Assembly (NCBI GenBank): GCA_013396635.1
Contig: WBMW01003830.1
Coordinates: 1,710,980-1,774,979, forward strand
Source of the DNA: Penelope pileata
Lineage: Eukaryota; Chordata; Aves; Galliformes; Cracidae
Length of the DNA stretch: 64,000 bases
Reading direction: 5' to 3'
The stretch's first letter is position 1. Every line of letters begins with the position of its first letter. Of the stretch, positions 13,301-24,279 are shown piece after piece. Below the pieces are notes generated by a model. The model did no database searches. It was given only the letters and a program-made list of their open reading frames with translations, and was not told the origin of the DNA. The position numbers and the translations under genes were made by a program.

Positions 13301-15005
13301 TAGGAGGAGGTGTGAGTGGGATCAGCTCACCTTCCATGGAGTCAACCTCCTGTTTTGGTGGTATGATTGGTGTTAAGAGTTCAGTGATGTTGAAAATTGG
13401 ACTGATTGATCCAGGGGAGTTTGCCTGTTTAGCCAGAGGAGTCATGTCCAGATCAGGTTTGGCTCCAGTTGCTTTTTCATACAATGAACATGTTTCATCA
13501 CTGGTTGGGAACTCCTCTGAAGTCTGTCTCCTCTCTGATGCCCCTTTTGTAGCCCTCAGTCTCCTCCAGGGTGGACTGACGGCTTCCCCTTCGGTTAAGG
13601 TGGCGGGGGGTCCTTGTGGAGGTGGGACAGGTGCCTGGGACAGAGGTGAGGGGGAAACGGTCCTGTAGGTCACGGACTGGGGTGAGATGGAGGTCTGGGA
13701 CACAGCAGGGGGGGAAAGTTGAGCTGGCAGTGGCAGGGGTGGCACAGGAGGGGCTTCACGGATAGGGGGTGTTGGGGGATGGCCCTGCTGGGTGGGAGCT
13801 GGGAGAGGAAGTGCCTGAGGGACTGGGGGTGGCCGAGGGGGACCCTGGTGCACATGCATCCTAGGTGGGGGTGCAGGAGGAAGAGCAGCAGGAAAATCAG
13901 TTCCTGAAGGGAGGGGGCCCTGAGGTACAAATACAGCTGGGAGAGGGATGCTGAAAGCAGTTTCTCGTGGAGCTGGATCCTCCTGAAAGTCTTTCTCCTG
14001 CTTTTTAGCAATAGTGGTCTTGACAGGTGGCAATTTAAGTTCACTTGCGTGGGATCCTTTAATAAATGGTGCTTCTTCAAGATACGTAAGACCTTCCTTT
14101 TTTGTTATGGGATCAACAAATTCCTCTTTTTCAGCCAATTTTTTGTGATGGATATTCCATGATTCAAAAGCACTGTTCTCACTGTGAAGAAAATTGCCCT
14201 TTTTTGCTGGCTCATTAACTTTCAAATTTTTGTTTTTGAAAGCCTTTTTAGAAGAACGGGAAAAATTTGACTTGGCTACTTTCGACATTTCAATCAGCAC
14301 AGGATAACAACCATCAGAACCACAATAATTCAGATCTATTTTATTAGGTCTTTTCTGTGGCTCATATTTGCCACTGAGACCGTGGCTATCTTGACTATCC
14401 TCAGAAAATTCAGAAAGTTCCTTGTGGATGTTTAAAATGCCCGTGTTATCCCAGCAAGCCATATCATTTCCACGATTTAATTTACATTTTTGAAAGCTAT
14501 TTTTAACGGGCTGCTTACTGGCTATCAGGGAACCTCCTGACTCTTGGTTTGCAGTTTTATCAAATGTCTTAATCAATGAAGACACTTTTGAAACATGTTT
14601 ATTGTTCCTTGGACCAGGGACTGGCAAATTCAGCTTTTTCCTTTCCATGCCAAGAGTGTTATTTTTAGCAATCCTTCTCTCCTCCGAAACACACTTTGGT
14701 AACTGCTGGAATGTTGAAGCCCATATTGTATGCTCATTGTTTCTTGCTGTTAGCTTGTTACAGCTTGTTGTTAGCTTGATGGCATGGTTTAACGTCCCTG
14801 GATGAAATTTAGCTGAGAACTGGCGGGTGAAGTCAGGTGAAATGGCAAAATCTGGGTCATTGTAAGAGTCTTCAAGTTCTGCCACACACAGACTTTTGAA
14901 AGCCCGATCTGTGAGGCTGCTCACCTCTCGGTCTGCATCATCCAGGAGACTCCCAATACTTGAGGAGTCACTGTGTCCTTCTGTATGTTTCTTATTTCCC
15001 TGCAT
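10389..15005 (-). CDS. CEFIP: Cardiac-enriched FHL2-interacting protein (C10orf71 orthologue), 1538 aa
   Basis: One uninterrupted 1538-codon frame. The N-terminus (MQGNKKHTEGHSDSSSIGSL, then DDADREVSSLTDRAF) matches mammalian C10orf71/CEFIP, about 1430 residues in human. In the mammalian protein, CEFIP binds FHL2 at the Z-disc of heart and skeletal muscle and affects calcineurin-NFAT hypertrophic signalling; I infer the same role here. Visible parts: conserved Ser-rich N-terminus (about 1-75); PSSLIK-like KVSSLIKTFDKT (about 140); HSENSAFESWN (about 275); a proline-rich, probably SH3- or WW-binding stretch (about 340-480); a basic conserved block LLFNLKDVRKRVKSIYTPSP (about 600-620); a Lys/Arg-rich charged helix after PPAVPPK (about 1285-1320); and a C-terminal DPDSGQYYVVDLP ... 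YDPETGKYVQVSVP module (about 1370-1440), which I take as DUF4585. Most of the rest is low-complexity and probably disordered. Start choice: first ATG in this frame, A at -3, family N-terminus. Splice acceptor is 176 bp upstream. Confidence 0.95.
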   Translation of the reverse strand: MQGNKKHTEGHSDSSSIGSLLDDADREVSSLTDRAFKSLCVAELEDSYNDPDFAISPDFTRQFSAKFHPGTLNHAIKLTTSCNKLTARNNEHTIWASTFQQLPKCVSEERRIAKNNTLGMERKKLNLPVPGPRNNKHVSKVSSLIKTFDKTANQESGGSLIASKQPVKNSFQKCKLNRGNDMACWDNTGILNIHKELSEFSEDSQDSHGLSGKYEPQKRPNKIDLNYCGSDGCYPVLIEMSKVAKSNFSRSSKKAFKNKNLKVNEPAKKGNFLHSENSAFESWNIHHKKLAEKEEFVDPITKKEGLTYLEEAPFIKGSHASELKLPPVKTTIAKKQEKDFQEDPAPRETAFSIPLPAVFVPQGPLPSGTDFPAALPPAPPPRMHVHQGPPRPPPVPQALPLPAPTQQGHPPTPPIREAPPVPPLPLPAQLSPPAVSQTSISPQSVTYRTVSPSPLSQAPVPPPQGPPATLTEGEAVSPPWRRLRATKGASERRQTSEEFPTSDETCSLYEKATGAKPDLDMTPLAKQANSPGSISPIFNITELLTPIIPPKQEVDSMEGELIPLTPPPTEAVSERDDEASAFGDYRARNSYKSKASSLLFNLKDVRKRVKSIYTPSPLLRVLESRNKTRENIQEDVKVNASLLDLQEKDNKKMEEKDELSDITSVLSESVHEKDNKTDLTGHFTDNYLTLSSPQTTADLLFQETGDNLQQDNSTYEDMIKNTRDNENRPLFRHLSEEPNLRKSLPYPAMKPYNRNNADTTAGQPLQNSSFQIEENERQAGKQKENFAFKTLPSQLSPAEDVPYSDIQTNMVVTGCEAQGKISPSSSEQSFVSTVEQPFQEEPFPPQPLMQKESLQESQRIKAEMSADSKKSHEEKGKAVGEDELQYYACVSSGTGAAERKEGTVTENEQRSLMKEKLRQEKKEEANGMDSASDSIKDISTPRSEEPQTQPSSSSSKPCLFMIKDNTFRSPQVIRAVKLPLFRSFSLDDTVSSSYKEIEGRFASPAAHSKRARDTLHAPERGWSALTRRGQQDMREGATDGGRDASEPGSTSATLDPNLLQDTESFLLGKLMEEDEETCALLNKVGKMNEESICRSKEEPQTRKARHSLTQPNLGLENDQAQNSPSYPTERKANYFKNHRLSNRRGGSCAKKIITTETITPVTDSIPEDHAYSPVSHEALEDILDMEGTPVVLGSLECSAVTSPMSESTIHSVVASLPSEKPTISSLGETEGDINPALLNMALKSQADTSVQEILDSTQRHLLLNSGGEAERLGLGERGAGKPPAVPPKTEKALRRAKKLASRRRKIEEQQKKHQSEHTDAAGRKLFHSRHTLASPSPLGCSLHPPPQSTFTPTEISIGRPSGASAVSPSPSLTQRKLLQDPDSGQYYVVDLPAEVNLKTFYDPETGKYVQVSVPSSEENLYHPFSSEIRNSPYASYPRVLPLPASSVAVLKSPSQLSEPTWVMPAVPGESAELPKDGKQDYRYAGAVDTQPYIEPASFSYCQDTEESQVHLGKDMSPTPNTALVPLTDSDDFAAEGVS

Positions 15006-15021
15006 TGTTCATGGGAGTCAT
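14992..15021 (-). other. Upstream ORF overlapping the CEFIP start codon
   Basis: A 9-codon frame (MTPMNNAGK, then TAA) starts 16 bases before the CEFIP ATG in another frame and ends 11 bases inside the coding sequence. Its two ATGs have T and C at -3, a weak context, while the main ATG has A at -3. Leaky scanning could still reach the main start. No conservation data are available here. Confidence 0.6.
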
Positions 15022-15181
15022 GAATGAATTATCCAAAGGATTAATCTCAGGTGTCAAACAGGCAGATGACTCTGTTGGGTAGTTCCAGCCGTTTGCAATT
15101 TACAAACGTAAAGTAATTCCTCCAGTCAGTGCTGCTGCACATTGACTCATCCTACTGAACAAGTGAAGGAAGCTTTCTCCT
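15006..15181 (-). promoter_or_regulatory. CEFIP: CEFIP 5' leader in the coding exon, with splice acceptor at 15181/15182
   Basis: On the minus strand the sequence TTTTTGTCTTTGCAG ends at 15182 and is followed by AGGAGAAAGC. This is a strong 3' splice site, so the coding exon begins at 15181 and at least one non-coding exon lies upstream (higher coordinates). The leader holds three upstream ORFs: 15150-15100 (16 codons), 15142-15047 (31 codons) and the overlapping one at 15021-14992. This fits the mammalian gene, where a non-coding first exon lies many kilobases away. Confidence 0.75.
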
Positions 15182-16645
15182 CTGCAAAGACAAAAATTAT
15201 GAATTACCATTTTTATATAGCAACACTGTTAGAAAAAGGGCATTTTCCAGATTTAACAGTCACTGACTAATTTGCTCCTACATGTATTTAAAAAAATTGC
15301 TAGGAACTTATTAAACAATATGAAATACAATTATTTCAGTCAATTCAGATAGCTCACAGTGGATAGTTTCGCTACTGGAAAATGCCATTAAAAAAAATAT
15401 TTCACATCAGATTCTTACTCAAGTTCTGAAAGATTTGAAAGCCAAATTTCAATAACTTCCCTCTACATACATCCATCCATAAACACTGCCAAGAGTTGTG
15501 GAGGTTGGCCTTTTTTTGGCCAGGAAGAATTAGTAATGAGAACTAAGAAAACTTATTTTGAAAAAGAATGTCACTGAGTATATCAGTGCACACTATGTCT
15601 GTCTACAGTGGTGAATGTTCTTGTAGTATCAGTCGAGCTTTGCTTTGACAATCATCCTGAGCAGAATCTTCGCATAAGAAAGAAGAATGGCACTGCAGGT
15701 GAAGTATAAAAAACAACAAAAAATAGTACACAGTGCATTAGCATGTTCCAAGCAAATACTGCTGAGTTAAAATGCTTTAGCCACACGTATTCAGTTATGG
15801 TTGGGTTGCTATATTGAAAATGAAGAGGCTGCTAATATGAGTTTAGCCAGCAGAAGGCAGGAGTGCCTAGGGGACTCTATCAGTCCCAGTAAAGGAGAGC
15901 AGGGAACATTTGATTTCACTTCCAGAACTGACGACAGCAAATGGTAACCCATTCAACACAATTATAAAGTATAACAGCCTTGCATTAATCCCTGATTGCA
16001 ATGTGAAGGCAGGGCCCGCATCAGTGTCTATCTCCACATCAGTCTGGAGACAGCGTAAGGGAATCCTTGGGTGGAATGAATATAAACACTAGAGTCTTCA
16101 GCTATGCTTGAAATGTATACTCTAAAATCCTTCATAGTTTACTTTATAAACTCTTTAGATATTTATTCTCACACTCAAGGAATTGAGCAGGCTATTGACT
16201 AAACTATAGTGAGACTCAGTTTAGAAGCATAGTCAAGAGCCAGCTAAAACCCACTCCCTAAAGAAAGTCTGATCTGCATTTCCTTTTCCCGGTAGAATTG
16301 CATCATTAACTTTTAATGAGCTGAAACACCAAAGTTCACATCTACAGTAGTGTCCATCTTCTACACAGGTAGAGGCTGTCCGCATCTATAGCTTGGATCC
16401 ACTGTAGAACTGAGCAATGAAATACAGATTTCAGCCCCTCCAGCTGTCCAAATTCATGGTTCTACTTTGGCCTGCCTCTGTGAGACTCTTAGAAAGGGCA
16501 CCTTTTCCTCACAATGACTCAGTGTTAGCCCAAGTATGAATAACCAGAGGAACTGGGCTTACTCAGCTAAGTTACTCAGATACAGTTCTTTCTTCAAAAG
16601 AAAACACTTCTCACCTTTCTTTCCTTCTTAAAAAACTCAGCCAAC

Positions 16646-16655
16646 CTATTTATAG
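16646..16655. promoter_or_regulatory. Consensus MEF2 site (CTATTTATAG)
   Basis: Exact match to YTAWWWWTAR about 1.5 kb upstream of the CEFIP coding exon. Read on the minus strand it is CTATAAATAG and could also act as a TATA element. MEF2 drives many sarcomeric genes. A single short motif is weak evidence. Confidence 0.3.
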
Positions 16656-18072
16656 AATCAAATTATCATAGTGAATCTTGATTCTGTCCTCCCAACCATA
16701 AAATCCCAATGACTCATGTAGAACTACAATAGATTTACACCAGAAATAAAATGAGCTTTTCCATTTTACTTTGCGCAAAGATTTTTCAAAACTGAGTTTC
16801 TCTGCCCCCCATCCACATAATTCTTGTGTATAATGCAATAAGAAAAAGAGAGGAGATGAAAAAGGCCATCCTGATCTTGGTTGAGATGCTTAACTATTAT
16901 ATAAGAGGGAAATAAAGGTGCATACCTGCCAATTTTGCTTCTCATCTCTAGAACTTCCTCTCATGCTTGTATCTTCATCTCTCACCATTTTTAGTGAGGA
17001 GGTAAAAATAATCCAGTGATGTAGATTTGACAGAAGTAGTGTATTGGGATGTTTCCAACCTTCAGCATTTTTGATCTTGAGTGAGTTCTGCAATTTGAAA
17101 ACAAATACATTTGTTTGCATGGGCTGAAGATTTTCTCACATGCCATACTCATTCATTCATTTGCTCATTCACATTTTACAACCATTTCAGGAGTGATTTA
17201 CAGGATTTCTTACCAGAAGAGACAGATATCCATTCCACAGTGATAACAGCCTGATAACTTGAGGGTTTGGTAGCTTGTCGAGTGCCATCAAGTTCCTAGC
17301 AAACAACTTTCATAACCTCCAACACCCTGGTAACCCCAGCAGAGACCATCTGGGGTTGTGCCAGATGACTCCTTCCCTGCTGCTGTCTGCCTCCCAGCGG
17401 TGCCACACTCCTAGAGTGACTGCAGAGGAAAAACGTGCATCTCCACTCCAGCTGCATATGACTTCCTACTGCCAGCGGGGATAGACAGATGTCCGTCTGC
17501 TGGACTGGGAACTAAAGCAGCTGAGACCTGAAAGCCCATCCTTTTTTCTGCCTCTGTTGTAAAGGAGAGCAAATATGGACAGCTGGGATGGTGAGGGGCA
17601 GTAAAAAAGAAATCTTTGTGTTTCCACACACAAGTCAGAGTCAGGAGATGCTAAAAGAAAGCTCAGTTCTGGTGGACACACACCGCTGCTGCCTGTTAGC
17701 TGTGTAGAGTCCCTAGGATTTCAGGCTAGATTGTCTAACTCTTGCAAGATAGTATTTATTTCCCACAGGGAGAACTGCCTGGCGCTAAGGTAATGCAAAT
17801 AGGACACAGGAGTAGGTACAGTAGATCTTCCTGAAATAAGAGACTCCTCTAAGGAATCTTCTGCATAAACCTGAAGCAGTCAAAACATACCGGCAAAAGG
17901 GACAACAAGGGCTTGCCCACTGGGATAATCTCCTACAACTTATCTGAGGAAGGACGGTTTTCATCCTTAGTTTAAAGACAAGCTTGCACCAATCAGAACT
18001 TTTCATAGTCTTTTTAAGATTTCTGGCTAAAAAAAAATTAAATATGTAAAAGCAAAGAAACACAGAAAAATG

Positions 18073-18082
18073 CCATATTTGG
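18073..18082. promoter_or_regulatory. Consensus CArG box (CCATATTTGG)
   Basis: Exact SRF-binding consensus CC(A/T)6GG, of the form used in muscle gene promoters, 2.9 kb upstream of the CEFIP coding exon and 1.4 kb from the MEF2 site. Occupancy is not known. Confidence 0.3.
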
Positions 18083-21000
18083 TTGCAGCCAGATGTAAAA
18101 GAGCATCCTCATCGCAGAGATACATAGTTATCTCTTTTCTCTGAGGTTAAATTACAATTTTAACTGCTTCTATGGTATTCTTAACTGTGCAAAGCCAACA
18201 CCACCGTGGGAGCATATGATTATGTTCTGGCTCACTCATCAACAGAGCTGTTGACTAAATTCCAGTGGCACAATGCTTATCACTATTTATTGGTGGTGCT
18301 GCCTGAACTAGGAGGAAGCTTGGCTTTCAGATCTCATGGACAGAGGTCTGAAGAGACATCTTGTCCCTTGTAAACTGAGAACGTTTGCTGGAAAGTGAGT
18401 AGGGTAACAATAAACATGCAGATCATGATGTAATCTCAGCAATTATTTTCCTAGATGGAGTCACTGTTACAAAAACAACTCAGTGCCGCTGATTAAAGCA
18501 GAATAGTGACTGCACTGTCTCTGAAAGCCTCATGAAGATCCTTGTCTTGCCTGGCGATAATATTAGTACTTGGGAAGCGTAGTGTTTAAAATGGGAAAAG
18601 TTATATCCACACCAAGTGTTCGAGATGCAGATCACTACAAGGACTGGATTGAAACAGCAGCACTGTCTGGCTATCACTTATGTAAGTATGATAGCAGCTT
18701 CTGAACTGCCGAGCAAAGTTGCTGTTCGCAGCTGGCTTAATAACTTAGTAAAGTCATATTTTTCTACCTTTTTGGACAAAGATGGCAACCTGCAAGCAAG
18801 ATGCAGAGTTTGACCTTAGCTCAGGATTTACCTGGTTCTAAAATTTTGGATATATGAATTTAGTCTATTTATTTTTTATATAGAGAAAAGCAAAGCTGAG
18901 CATTTGAAACTGCTTGGGAAATGCTGAGAAACGTCAAGTGTTTGCAGTAGGCACCATCTGATGTGAGTTACTGAAAAACCTTGCACAAATGTACAGATTT
19001 CAGGGAGCTTAATCAGAAGCTAACCACCCTTCCCTTTTAAAAAGGAGGCTTTTTCAGTGGCTCTCTTAAGTGCCTAGCAAGTTGTGATGAGGAGGTTAAG
19101 TTACAGAGACTATTCCTGGCCTGGCACAGACTGAATGTCAACTGTTTTCACTAGGCAGAAGCTGGGTGAACCAGCAAACTTGGCTGTAGTGTGTGACATC
19201 ACTGCTGCTGCAATACATGAAGGCATGGTTGTTTCCTCCTCACCCCCTTGGGCTGGTATTTGGCTGAAATGTTTTGCCATGAGACATCTCAGTGGCATTT
19301 TGGCAGCGCCCTTTTGAGTTACATAGCAGACTGAAGTCAGCAGCACTGCATACCCCTGAGGGAAGGTTTATTACTTTTCTTAATATTTGTAAGCTGTTTT
19401 ATTCATGTGATGCTGTCTGTATGGCATCCATCCATGAGGAAGTCCAGAGCCACTGGGCTTTGCTGGATACTTGGGCTGCCAAGAGGTGTGAGCATCCTGG
19501 GCTGCATTGGAGCTAAGTGCTCTCTCTGACCTGCCCTGCTGCATGGGCATCTCCACAAACACTACTCCTGAGCAGTACTTAGGGAGCAAGCTCTGGGGGG
19601 AGGATCACAGCATCCTCACAAAGGAAGGGAGCTGCCTGGCAAGAGAGACAGTGTTAGTCTAGTTCCATCACCCTGAACCATCAGGAAAGGCAATTTCTGG
19701 ATTAAGACGGTAAAAAGGCGAAAGCTTTTAGCACAAACAGCCATTTCTCTCACTCAGCAAAAACACTTTCATTTATGTTTTGTGGTCATAACGGGTCACC
19801 AAAGTCAATTCTTCTGCTGGGTGGAAGAGACACTACATTGCTGAAGTACAGATACCTGCTCCAGCTGAAAGAGGATGGAGAATTGGGTCTGTATGGCTTA
19901 CAGTGAAGACCTCAAACATTGTCAGAAACAAACAGCATAAAACAAGTTGACTTGTTATTCCAGGATGTGATACCAAGAGCAATCAGTGTAGACTGGGGTC
20001 CAGTCCCCTTGAGGATTTGGCCTCACAATTGTGTCTCAAACAGCTTGTCCTGGGCCAGAGAAGAGGAGACATTGTTCTTGACTTTGAGCCAACTTCTGTT
20101 CTCAGTTACACTGGTATAAATCTAGAGTCATATTACTGACGTCAGTAGAATAACTGAGAACAGAACTGGTGACTCAAAATACATCTACTTCCTAAGCTGA
20201 CACTAGAGCATTATCCAGAAAGCTATCTAAGTAACTGTAGCCATAGTAAAGAGAAATCCAACATCTCTCCAGAGCCAAACCTCACCCCATATGGCATTCA
20301 GACCAATATGTGAAGGAATGGGATTTGGAACCTATACTGCATTGCTACACTACCAAATCATGTCCCGCAGACGATTCTGATTTCCTATCCTGCATCATTC
20401 ACCGCTGGCAATAGCAATGTGTTTGTGATAATTTTGATCTGTTCTGCAATGATAACTACAGTATCTAGATCTAAGAGTGGTGTGGTAGACATTGTGTAAT
20501 CCCAGACTGGACCAGCAGAGATGGCTGGCAATCTGACTGCTACCCTGTGGAAAGGTGAGCAATTGGAAGTGTGTTTGCTTGTGTGGTTGTGTGCATGTGT
20601 GTGACAGAAGGATGATCTCATTTAGATTGTTTTAGAAATTTCTCATAGAATAAAAATTCTGAAGCGAAATTCAGTGATAAATTTCGCAATTTTTTACAGT
20701 ATCTTTTAATTTAAGACAATTTTTCTATTTTACATTACAGGCTGTGAATAGCAGCGTGTAATACACCTCTTAGTAGTTAAAATAGTCTGTTATTACTGTC
20801 CTTAACTCAGAGAGGACAGTTACACATTAACTAAAACTGTTCATTTTATTTCCTGCATCAGACAATACTCGTGGTGTTGTAGAGAGTGTGATCTTGAAAT
20901 TTCCCTAAGTCAATATTCCAAATGATCATAAAAATTTATTCCAATTCTTTTTCTAGAGGAAATACTGTTAAAATGAATATGATCATGATTTTCTTTGTTT

Positions 21001-24000
21001 AATCAAAATAGTTTTTTCTGAAGAAAAGCCAGCTGAAGCCTCTTTCTCTCAGTGAGTTCTGCTGAAGCTGGAGCATCTGTTATTATGGGAACCAGAACTG
21101 GGGCCTCATCAGACTCACAGCTCAAAGAAGGTCACTGCAGCCTCGTAGAAGCATGAAAGCAAGGATGGAATATGCACAGCTGATGACCATGTGTACATAT
21201 CTTGCCCTGTGTCCTGTCCCCAAAGGGAACCTCTTCCAGGCCCCACCTGGAACACTTACCTCTTCAGTTCAGACTGCAAACCTTCAAGCGCTGGGATATG
21301 AAGATCTCACATGAAGAAAAATGGAAGGAACAGCGACTGCTTGCAACAGCTATGGAGAATCATGGCAAGTCTCTCTAACTTTTCCTTTCTGGTTCAATGG
21401 CAAAGACCCAACAGTTATTTCCAGCTGCTCCCTAGACTGCCTTTCCCAACATCCTCTAAATGCCCCATCCTGCCAACAGACCAGTCAAGTCTGCAAGAAA
21501 AAGGTGTCTCTCAGACAGGGCTGTATTTGGACTGAGGCTTTCTTAGCACTCTTGTTCACTTCTTCCACTACCTGAATCGTACTCACTGCCTTTGAAGAGT
21601 TAGTAACACACAGAAAGCATGGAGGAAGGCAAAGGCACAGAGTGCATGACTGACACAGGCAAAGGGCAGGTGCTGCACTTGACAAACACTAAAACTCTGT
21701 AAGAATCACAAGGCACAAGCATGATGCTCCTTCCATTACTTGAAGTCAGCACAAACAAGCGACATTTAAGCAACTGAACCCAAACAGTACATTTCTTGGT
21801 ATTAAACGTCTGACTGGAAAAGGCCACTGTCTGTAACGAGGTCAGTCATTATCCACTGAGATACTTATACAGTCCCCCAGTACTATGGTACCTGTATACC
21901 TCATGGCTATTTTTCCACAGAAACTCTCCTGCTGCAAAAAGGATTTCTGTCTCATTTACACTTTAATATTAAAGACCCAGCGTCATCCGACTAATTTGAC
22001 CAGGATCAATCAAAGCATCTTTGGCAGGATAGGCAACCTATTCAATATTTTCTGAATCCCACAAGAGGAGCTTAACCTTTGGCAGTTAAGGCAAAAATGG
22101 TGTCTTCCTACTGCTCTTCATAGAGCATGGCGCTTTATCACAAGTTGCTGCAAGAGCAGGGAAGAAGCTTTATGCTATAAAACCCTTCAATTCAGCATGA
22201 TGATGTAGCTTGGCATTATATTATATATGGACAAGAAAACAAATGTAATGGCCTGGTTACCTTACAAAGGTGTGTGCTGGACAGTCCCAGCCCTACTCAG
22301 GGGAAAATTCTAATGATGTCAGCAAGTATGCTAGACAGGAGAGGGAACCAGGTGTATTCTGCTCTGTGATCTATGTAAGGAAATTTGCAGCCAGCATCCA
22401 GAATGCTGCACTTCTCTCTTCACGCTGGGGAATCTGAAACCAGCCCCCATTTACGCTGGCCCTCCCCGCAGCCCCAGCTCACCCATACCATCTGCACTGT
22501 CAAGTTTACACTTAGACCGTTTAAGCCTCTTGACAAGGAGAGTCTGACCCACACCCACTCATGCAGGATGCAGTCTCAGGAAATAACAGGCTTGCAGAAA
22601 ACAGGTATTATTCTTCTACTGGTAGTTTCACCTGCTCCTTTCCTTTATACCTTCTGGATATTTCCAGGGTTTGGACAGAGATTTTCCAGAATCTATTTTC
22701 TATTAAATAAAAAATATCCAAGCCATTTTTAGGTGCTAGGTTCAAAATTGTTTCAAGTTCTAGGTAGTTTTATGACCAATTGAATTCCACAGGACATGCA
22801 ATATCATGAAATATCTGTCCTGTGCTACCAAAGAAACCTTCCAGACGCATCAGTCTTGACTTTGGAAACATACAGAACTTTCTAAAGGTCTTGTGAGAGA
22901 CAGACATTCACAGACTTTTACAAAACAAAACTTCTAATCCAAAATGGACATCAAGATTGACAAACTGTGTTTCAAGAGTTAATCCAAAACAGTATGCAAC
23001 ACATTGTCCCCAGAGCCAGGTGCAACTAGCAGTATCCCTGAGAAACACTTGTTATGGAAGATACAAGTAAACATACAAGAGAAGAGCAGAGAGTACACAA
23101 CATTGAACTGAGGAGCATATTAGCATGTACCTGTGACAGGCACAATGCTTGCCAGTTGCACTCTGACCCTTGCTACCCATGGTCAGACTCCCTTGACTTG
23201 AAGCTAAGGCAGTCCATCTGGGTGCCAGCTTGCAAGTCAGTGAAGAAACTGTCCATAACTGATTACAAGAATTCACATACCCAGTCTTAGTTCATCTTCA
23301 CAGACCTATGCTGCAAAGGATGATGTTCATACCCTGCAAGCTGTCTAAAGACACTAAAAGCAAACCGAAATTAAATTTTCTTTACACCAGATTTGCACCA
23401 GAATGAATTCATCAGCTCCAGGATTGGATTTACAGAAAATTAAGGCAGGGACAAGGCTTCATTAGTATGATCTGTCAACAACATTCAGCATGATGCAGAA
23501 CAAATCTAAAGGAAGAGACTCTGCCCTAGTAACATCCCTGCAGACAGAATCAGACCCTAAGAGCTCAGATAGTGAACAGTTCAGGCCAGCAGATAGGGAT
23601 GTGCAACCCCAGCAGGGAAGAGAAGGTGGAGGCCTTGGTTTTTGAGGTTTTATGGCCCAGGCTGCAGAAATAGAGAGATTTCTTACTTACGCCTTGCTAC
23701 AGCCTTCAAGTGCAGTCAAGACAGCTCAGTTCTTGAGCAAGCGATGTGATGGGCCGGGAACTACATGCTTCTATACATGCCAGAGCATATGACTCAAGTG
23801 CAGAGCCATCCATTTGCTTAACATCTTTCCTGCAATGACAAACTGCACCTCAGCCATTTGCGATGATAGCAGAGCCATTCCAGCTGAAGGACAGAAGCTG
23901 TGGCTTGCCTTACCCACGCCTGCTACCTGGAAGTTAGCCATGAGACAGTGACCCACCCATGGGAGGACTTCTGAGAAGGTGGGGGGAGCCCACCCACCTG

Positions 24001-24255
24001 TGCCCCCGGGTGTTATCTCTGGAGGCCACACTATTTTCCTCCTTTTGAGGAGAAAAAGCTAGCCAGTAGGCTCCCCTTGAACTAGATGGAAGCTCCTGCC
24101 AGTTCTCTCTTCAATGTGAAATGTGTTCATTTTTATTCCTGGGAGGTGAAGACTCCCTTTTCCTATTCAGGCATTGATTCATTGCTATGATTTAATGGTA
24201 CGTCTCTAAGGCACTTCTTCATTCTTTTACAGTTAATGCATATGCTAAGGCATTT

Positions 24256-24279
24256 CTTGTGATTATCCTTGTGATTATC
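24256..24279. repeat. Tandem 12-bp duplication
   Basis: CTTGTGATTATC occurs twice in perfect tandem. It is a small replication-slippage product without evident function. Confidence 0.8.

Noticed and set aside
11116..14080. Several open frames of 60-163 codons on the plus strand and in a second minus frame
   Set aside because: They lie inside the CEFIP coding exon and are shadows caused by its composition.
16613..16655. TATA/MEF2 element followed by a GTGAGA donor on the minus strand as CEFIP exon 1
   Set aside because: Only about ten bases would lie between the expected start site and the donor.
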